From positions 1-34,741 of the forward strand of contig DASTNK010000002.1 in assembly GCA_035720945.1 (NCBI GenBank): a stretch of 34,741 bases of DNA. Reading direction: 5' to 3'. The notes under the pieces were generated by a model. The model searched no databases, was not told where the DNA came from, and was given only the letters and a program-made list of their open reading frames with translations. This DNA is from SCQX01 sp035720945 (GTDB taxonomy: Bacteria > Pseudomonadota > Gammaproteobacteria > Burkholderiales > Burkholderiaceae_B). How positions within the stretch are numbered: the stretch's first letter is position 1; every line of letters begins with the position of its first letter. This document shows, piece after piece, positions 32,762 through 34,741 of this stretch. The translations under genes and the position numbers were made by a program.

Positions 32762-33694
32762 ATGGCAAAGAAACACAAAGCCATCATCACGTGCGCCGTC
32801 ACCGGCGCCATCCACACGCCCAGCATGTCGAAGTACCTGCCGGTCACGGCCGACGAGATCGCCGACGCCGGCATCGCCGCAGCGAAGGCGGGAGCGGCCA
32901 TCCTGCATCTGCACGCGCGCGACCCCAAGGACGGCCACCCATCCCAGGATCCGGAGCTGTTCCGCCCATTCCTGAAGAAGATCAAGGCCAACACCGATGC
33001 GGTGATCAACATCACCACCGGCGGCAGCCCACACATGACCGTTGAGGAGCGTATGCGCCCGGCCATGACCTTCAAGCCCGAAGTCGCCTCGTTGAACATG
33101 GGCTCCATGAACTTCGGCCTGTTCCCCATGCTCGACCGCTTCAAGGAATTCAAGCACGACTGGGAACGCCAGCACCTGGAAAACAGTCGCGACCTGATCT
33201 TCAAGAACACCTACAAGGACATCGAGACCATCCTGCGCAAGGGCACCGAAAACGGCACGCGCTTCGAGTTCGAGTGCTACGACATCAGTCACCTGTACAA
33301 CTTGAAGCACTTCCTCGATCACGGCCTGGTGCAAAGCCCGCCATTCATCCAGTCTGTGTTCGGCATCCTCGGCGGCATCGGCCCCGACCCGGAAGACCTG
33401 ATGCACATGCGGCGCACCGCCAACCATCTGTTCGGCGACAACTACGAATGGTCCATCCTGGGTGCCGGCCGCAACCAGATCCCCCTGGCCACCATGGGCG
33501 CCGCCATGGGGTCCAACGTGCGCGTGGGGCTGGAAGATTCGCTGTGGATAGGCCCGGGGAAAATGGCCGCTTCCAACGCCGAACAGGTCAGCCGCATTCG
33601 CGTCATCCTCGAGGCCCTCAACATCGAGGTCGCCACACCAGACGAAGCCCGTGAAACATTGCACCTGAAGGGTGGCGACAAAGTCGATTTCTAG
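32762..33694 (+). CDS. BKACE family (DUF849) beta-keto acid cleavage enzyme
   Basis: Members of this zinc-dependent TIM-barrel family react a beta-keto acid with acetyl-CoA to give acetoacetyl-CoA (or a related CoA ester) and a shortened acid; the first known was 3-keto-5-aminohexanoate cleavage enzyme (Kce). The 310-residue product has the metal-binding HLHARDP motif (His49 and His51), CAVTGAIHTPSMSKYLPVTA at the N-terminus, NITTGGSP, SLNMGSMNFG, FECYDISH, GAGRNQIPLA and RVGLEDSLWIGPG, which carries the likely third metal ligand Glu. AAGGAAG precedes the ATG. The substrate side chain cannot be read by eye; family members act on many different keto acids, including dehydrocarnitine. It is the key enzyme of the operon's proposed pathway. 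Confidence 0.92.
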   Translation: MAKKHKAIITCAVTGAIHTPSMSKYLPVTADEIADAGIAAAKAGAAILHLHARDPKDGHPSQDPELFRPFLKKIKANTDAVINITTGGSPHMTVEERMRPAMTFKPEVASLNMGSMNFGLFPMLDRFKEFKHDWERQHLENSRDLIFKNTYKDIETILRKGTENGTRFEFECYDISHLYNLKHFLDHGLVQSPPFIQSVFGILGGIGPDPEDLMHMRRTANHLFGDNYEWSILGAGRNQIPLATMGAAMGSNVRVGLEDSLWIGPGKMAASNAEQVSRIRVILEALNIEVATPDEARETLHLKGGDKVDF

Positions 33695-33742
33695 GCCTCG
33701 CCGACACACAAGCCGTCGACACATGGAAAACGAAGGAGCAGC

Positions 33743-34498
33743 ATGTTTGATCTTACCGGCCAGGTCGCCTTGGTCACCGGCTCATCGCGCGGCATTGGCT
33801 ATGCAGCCGCCCAGGCCCTGGGCCGGCAAGGAGCCACTGTCGCCCTCAATGGCCGCGACCCGGACACCTTGGAAAACGCCGCCAATGACCTGCGCAGCCA
33901 GGGTATCACCGTGCATACGGCGCCCTTCGACATCGCCGACGTGGCCCAGGCCACGCATGCCGTCGACGCCCTGCAAAAGGCCACGGGAAAAATAGACATC
34001 TTCTTCGCCAACGCCGGCATCCAGCACCGGGAGCCCTTGCTGTCGTTTCCCCAAGTGGAATTCGAGCGCATCGTCTTCGCCAATCTGACCGCCCAATGGG
34101 CACTGGGCCGATACATCGCCGCGGGCATGAGCGAACGCGGCTACGGACGCATCTTGTTCACGGGTTCGATCACCGCCTTGCTGGGTCGAAAGGAAATCAC
34201 CGCCTATACGGCCGCCAAAGCGGCCATCCATGGCCTGGTACGGCAGTGGGCCACGGAACTGTCTGTGTCGGGCGTGACCGTCAATGCCATCGCACCGGGC
34301 TATATCCGGACCGAACTCACCCGCAATCTTTGGGCCGACGAGGAGTTCAACCATTGGCTGGAAGGTCGGGTTCCCCAGAAAAAATGGGGCAACCCCGAAG
34401 ACATCGCCACCGCCGTCGTATTCCTCGCGGCGCGAGAATCGGCTTTCGTTACCGGGCAAGTACTCGTCGTGGATGGAGGCATGTCGTCGGTGATGTAA
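33743..34498 (+). CDS. SDR family oxidoreductase, gluconate 5-dehydrogenase (IdnO)-like
   Basis: A 251-residue classical short-chain dehydrogenase. TGSSRGIG (12-19) binds the cofactor, and Asn36 and Arg38 after strand 2 suggest NADP. The catalytic residues are Ser142, Tyr155 and Lys159. FANAGIQHREPL, LLGRKEITAYTAAKAA, IAPGYIRTELT and PQKKWGNPEDIA are the pattern of gluconate 5-dehydrogenase and related sugar-acid enzymes. AAGGAG lies seven to eight bases before the ATG, and the gene is 48 bp after the BKACE gene. It is the last gene before tRNA-Arg and no clear terminator is visible. It may reduce or oxidise a keto/hydroxy group of a sugar-acid-like substrate; the true substrate is not known. 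Confidence 0.88.
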   Translation: MFDLTGQVALVTGSSRGIGYAAAQALGRQGATVALNGRDPDTLENAANDLRSQGITVHTAPFDIADVAQATHAVDALQKATGKIDIFFANAGIQHREPLLSFPQVEFERIVFANLTAQWALGRYIAAGMSERGYGRILFTGSITALLGRKEITAYTAAKAAIHGLVRQWATELSVSGVTVNAIAPGYIRTELTRNLWADEEFNHWLEGRVPQKKWGNPEDIATAVVFLAARESAFVTGQVLVVDGGMSSVM

Positions 34499-34580
34499 GG
34501 ATTTCACACCACCAGATAAATCAGGAAAGGCACGCTTCTTCCAAAGCCGTTTTCATCCGGCCCGCTATTTCGATTGATCG

Positions 34581-34657
34581 TGGCGCGGCAGGAGGGTCTC
34601 GAACCCCCGACCTACGGCTTAGAAGGCCGTTGCTCTATCCAACTGAGCTACTGCCGC
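34581..34657 (-). tRNA. tRNA-Arg (anticodon TCT)
   Basis: The minus strand folds into a cloverleaf with acceptor stem GCGGCAG/CTGCCGC, D arm GCTCAGTTGGATAGAGC, anticodon stem ACGGC/GCCGT with loop CTTCTAA (anticodon TCT, reading AGA/AGG), T arm GGGGGTTCGAGACCCTC, discriminator G and encoded CCA (34581-34583). TAAAAT at 34674-34679 on this strand is a possible -10. The 84 bases from 34658 to the end hold no gene. Confidence 0.95.
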
Positions 34658-34741
34658 GCTGCTTGAGCACGGCATTTTACCTTGCCACGCCGTTTACATC
34701 CCGTTGCGTCGGTATCGACCCATAGGAGGAAAATTCCAACG

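Noticed and set aside
31735..33694. Calling the dehydrogenase-BKACE pair a carnitine degradation operon
   Set aside because: The dehydrogenase motifs match the lambda-crystallin/L-gulonate subgroup rather than carnitine dehydrogenase, and no thioesterase or betaine genes are present.
25899..34657. Genomic island inserted at the tRNA-Arg 3' end
   Set aside because: The tRNA 3' end does face the catabolic operon, but I see no integrase, no repeated tRNA 3' fragment and no clear shift in base composition.

Overview
The window is a high-GC proteobacterial chromosome segment. Protein sequences (RoxA, DapA-BamC, NadABC, CopD-like, Liv-type transporters) and the NQR variant in NadC point to the Betaproteobacteria, order Burkholderiales, most likely family Alcaligenaceae (Bordetella, Achromobacter or Castellaniella relatives). 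The genus cannot be fixed by reading alone. There is no phage, integrase, transposase or CRISPR array. Two tRNA genes (His and Arg) are present.

Layout, left to right. Positions 1-2574 hold the 3' half of mutS and the ribosomal oxygenase roxA, joined by an odd 17-bp tandem triplication that makes a relay of ATGA stop/start overlaps. Positions 2757-8975 hold a sulfite-assimilation operon, cysJ-cysI-cysG, followed by a TDT-family membrane channel. An AT-rich, CysB-type promoter lies in front of it and a bidirectional terminator behind. Positions 9095-13823 are a minus-strand run read right to left: a small serine-rich secreted protein with its own terminator, a CopD-like membrane protein, a YciO-type protein, a site-2 protease, dapA and bamC. 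tRNA-His follows on the minus strand.

Positions 14504-18169 carry the whole de novo route to nicotinate mononucleotide: nadA and nadC overlap on the plus strand and converge on nadB. A 162-bp imperfect palindrome at 18358-18519 lies directly in front of a cardiolipin synthase gene (18541-19983). Next come a tiny Lys/His-rich exported peptide, a PLP-dependent trans-sulfuration enzyme with a long structured leader, two divergent MFS transporters and a cytoplasmic L-asparaginase.

Positions 25899-34498 are the most distinctive part. A consensus-like promoter with a GntR-type operator drives a Tat-exported binding protein, a LivH permease and one 834-residue polypeptide that fuses the LivM permease with both the LivG and LivF ATPases. 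Four catabolic genes follow: an SDR dehydrogenase, a lambda-crystallin/L-gulonate-dehydrogenase-like 3-hydroxyacid dehydrogenase, a BKACE (DUF849) beta-keto acid cleavage enzyme and a gluconate-5-dehydrogenase-like SDR. Together they suggest import of an unknown hydroxy acid, oxidation of its beta-hydroxyl to a beta-keto acid, and acetyl-CoA-dependent cleavage. The substrate is not known. This set does not match the known carnitine operon and is the best candidate here for an undescribed pathway.
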